From: Angustibacter luteus
GTDB taxonomy: Bacteria > Actinomycetota > Actinomycetes > Actinomycetales > Angustibacteraceae
DNA length: 64,000 bases
Direction: 5' to 3'
NCBI RefSeq assembly: GCF_039541115.1
Contig: NZ_BAABFP010000008.1
Coordinates: 434,001-498,000 of the forward strand
In this document: positions 63,180 through 64,000 of the stretch, one piece after another
Numbering within the stretch: position 1 is the first letter of the stretch
How the letters are laid out: each line of letters begins with the position of its first letter
Made by a program: the position numbers and the translations under genes
The notes under the pieces: model-generated
The model's input: only the letters and a program-made list of their open reading frames with translations
The model's database searches: none
Told to the model about the DNA's origin: nothing

Positions 63180-64000
63180 TCAGATCGCGATGGCGTCGAG
63201 CGCGGCGAGCTCGTCGGCGGTGAGCTCGAGGTCGACGGCCCGCACCGAGTCCAGGATCGTCTCGGGCCGGCTCGAGCCCGGGATCGGGATGACCCACGGC
63301 GACTTGGCGAGCTCCCAGGCCAGGGCGACCTGCTGCGGGCTCACCCCGTGCGCGTCGGCCACCTCGGCGAACGGCGCGTACGACGAGCCGAGGTCGGCCG
63401 CCTTCGTGATGCCGCCGAGCGGGCTCCACGGCAGGAAGGCGATGCCCAGCTCGTCGCAGAGCTGCAGCTCGGGCTCGCTGGAGCGGAACCGCGGCGAGAA
63501 CTGGTTCTGCACGCTGGCCAGCCGGCCACCGAGGATCGAGCGGGCCAGGGCGATCTGGTCCGGGTTCGCGTTCGAGATGCCGGCCTGGGCGATGACGCCC
63601 TCGTCGAGCAGGTCGCGGACGGCGCCCACGGAGTCCTCGTAGGCGACGTCCGGGTCCGGGCGGTGGAACTGGTAGAGGTCGATCCGGTCGACGCCCAGGC
63701 GCTTGAGCGAGTCCTGGACGGCGCTGCGCAGGTGCTCGGGCGAGCCGTCCTGGGTCCACGAACCGTCGCCCGGTCGCAGGTGGCCGCCCTTGGTGGCGAC
63801 CAGGATCGTGTCGGGGTCGCCGGACCAGGTGCGCAGCGCCTCGGCGATGAGCTCCTCGTTGTGTCCGACGTCGTCCGCGTGCAGGTGGTAGGCGTCCGCG
63901 GTGTCGATCAGGGTGACGCCGGCGTCGAGCGCGGCGTGGATGGTGCGGAGCGCCCGGTCGCGGTCCGGACGGCCCTCGATCGACAGCGGCATGCCACCGA
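63180..64000 (-). CDS. Aldo/keto reductase, start cut by window
   Basis: Visible part of about 273 residues, lacking the first residues (it opens with GGMPLSIEGRPDRD). Asp-Tyr in LIDTADAYH, Lys in VATKGG and the standard His in LYQFHRPD, then FLPWSPLGG and WVIPIPGSSRPETILDSV for NADPH. This one has the catalytic His that the PdxI-like copy at 16.5 kb lacks. Substrate not predictable. Confidence 0.9.
   Translation of the reverse strand, partial: GGMPLSIEGRPDRDRALRTIHAALDAGVTLIDTADAYHLHADDVGHNEELIAEALRTWSGDPDTILVATKGGHLRPGDGSWTQDGSPEHLRSAVQDSLKRLGVDRIDLYQFHRPDPDVAYEDSVGAVRDLLDEGVIAQAGISNANPDQIALARSILGGRLASVQNQFSPRFRSSEPELQLCDELGIAFLPWSPLGGITKAADLGSSYAPFAEVADAHGVSPQQVALAWELAKSPWVIPIPGSSRPETILDSVRAVDLELTADELAALDAIAI

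Overview
The window comes from a very GC-rich actinobacterial chromosome. The evidence is the strong third-position G/C bias, many GTG starts, dense 1-4 bp start/stop overlaps, many leaderless promoters (TANNNT ending about 6 nt before the start codon), and actinobacterial families such as CGNR zinc fingers, SirA-type sulfite reductase with a Cys-ending leader peptide, topoisomerase IB and MmcQ/YjbR. Genus cannot be fixed from the sequence. I see no rRNA, tRNA, prophage, insertion sequence or CRISPR array. Both ends cut a gene: an azoreductase at the left and an aldo/keto reductase at the right.

Region by region. 0-17.3 kb is a mosaic of small housekeeping or accessory genes: azoR/marR with a paired operator, a VOC protein, a TPR regulator-like protein, cupin/SnoaL, a formylglycine sulfatase followed by a K+ channel, a serine hydrolase, DMT transporters, a P450, a CGNR regulator, two tandem GNAT paralogues, an ASCH protein, a DUF3800 protein and a PdxI-like reductase. 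17.3-36.6 kb is a coherent island: a deacetylase-like amidohydrolase, three peptidase-type hydrolases (DmpA, S15/CocE, oligopeptidase B), two Rieske oxygenases, a SolA/sarcosine-oxidase-like flavoprotein, a complete Dpp/Opp-type ABC importer, a GcvT-like protein coupled to an FAD oxidoreductase, and a TetR regulator. Four near-identical 20-bp palindromes (TACTGAC-N6-GTCAGTA type) lie beside four of its transcription units. This is the best candidate for an undescribed system: a co-regulated pathway that imports a peptide-like or amidated compound, hydrolyses it and removes N-methyl groups. The chemistry is inferred, not shown.

36.6-47 kb holds an FtsX-type exporter with two ATPases, a GAP-family membrane protein, a CPA2 antiporter, an ornithine-decarboxylase-like enzyme with an MFS partner, and a sugar porter. 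47-57 kb holds a DEAD-box helicase with a long structured leader, a GAF-PAS-GGDEF-EAL protein, the cysH-sirA sulfur-reduction operon with a 26-residue leader peptide, a TPR-GGDEF cyclase and a subtilase. 57-64 kb holds an acyltransferase, topoisomerase IB, an ABC-2 exporter divergent from a two-component system, a minimal zincin and the cut aldo/keto reductase.

Several families of intergenic inverted repeats (GTGATCATGCACGTTCGCCC, GTCGCGCGAACAGGACTC and CGTGGCAACC types) sit at gene ends. One copy is read as the C-terminus of the DUF3800 protein and another supplies the acyltransferase stop codon.
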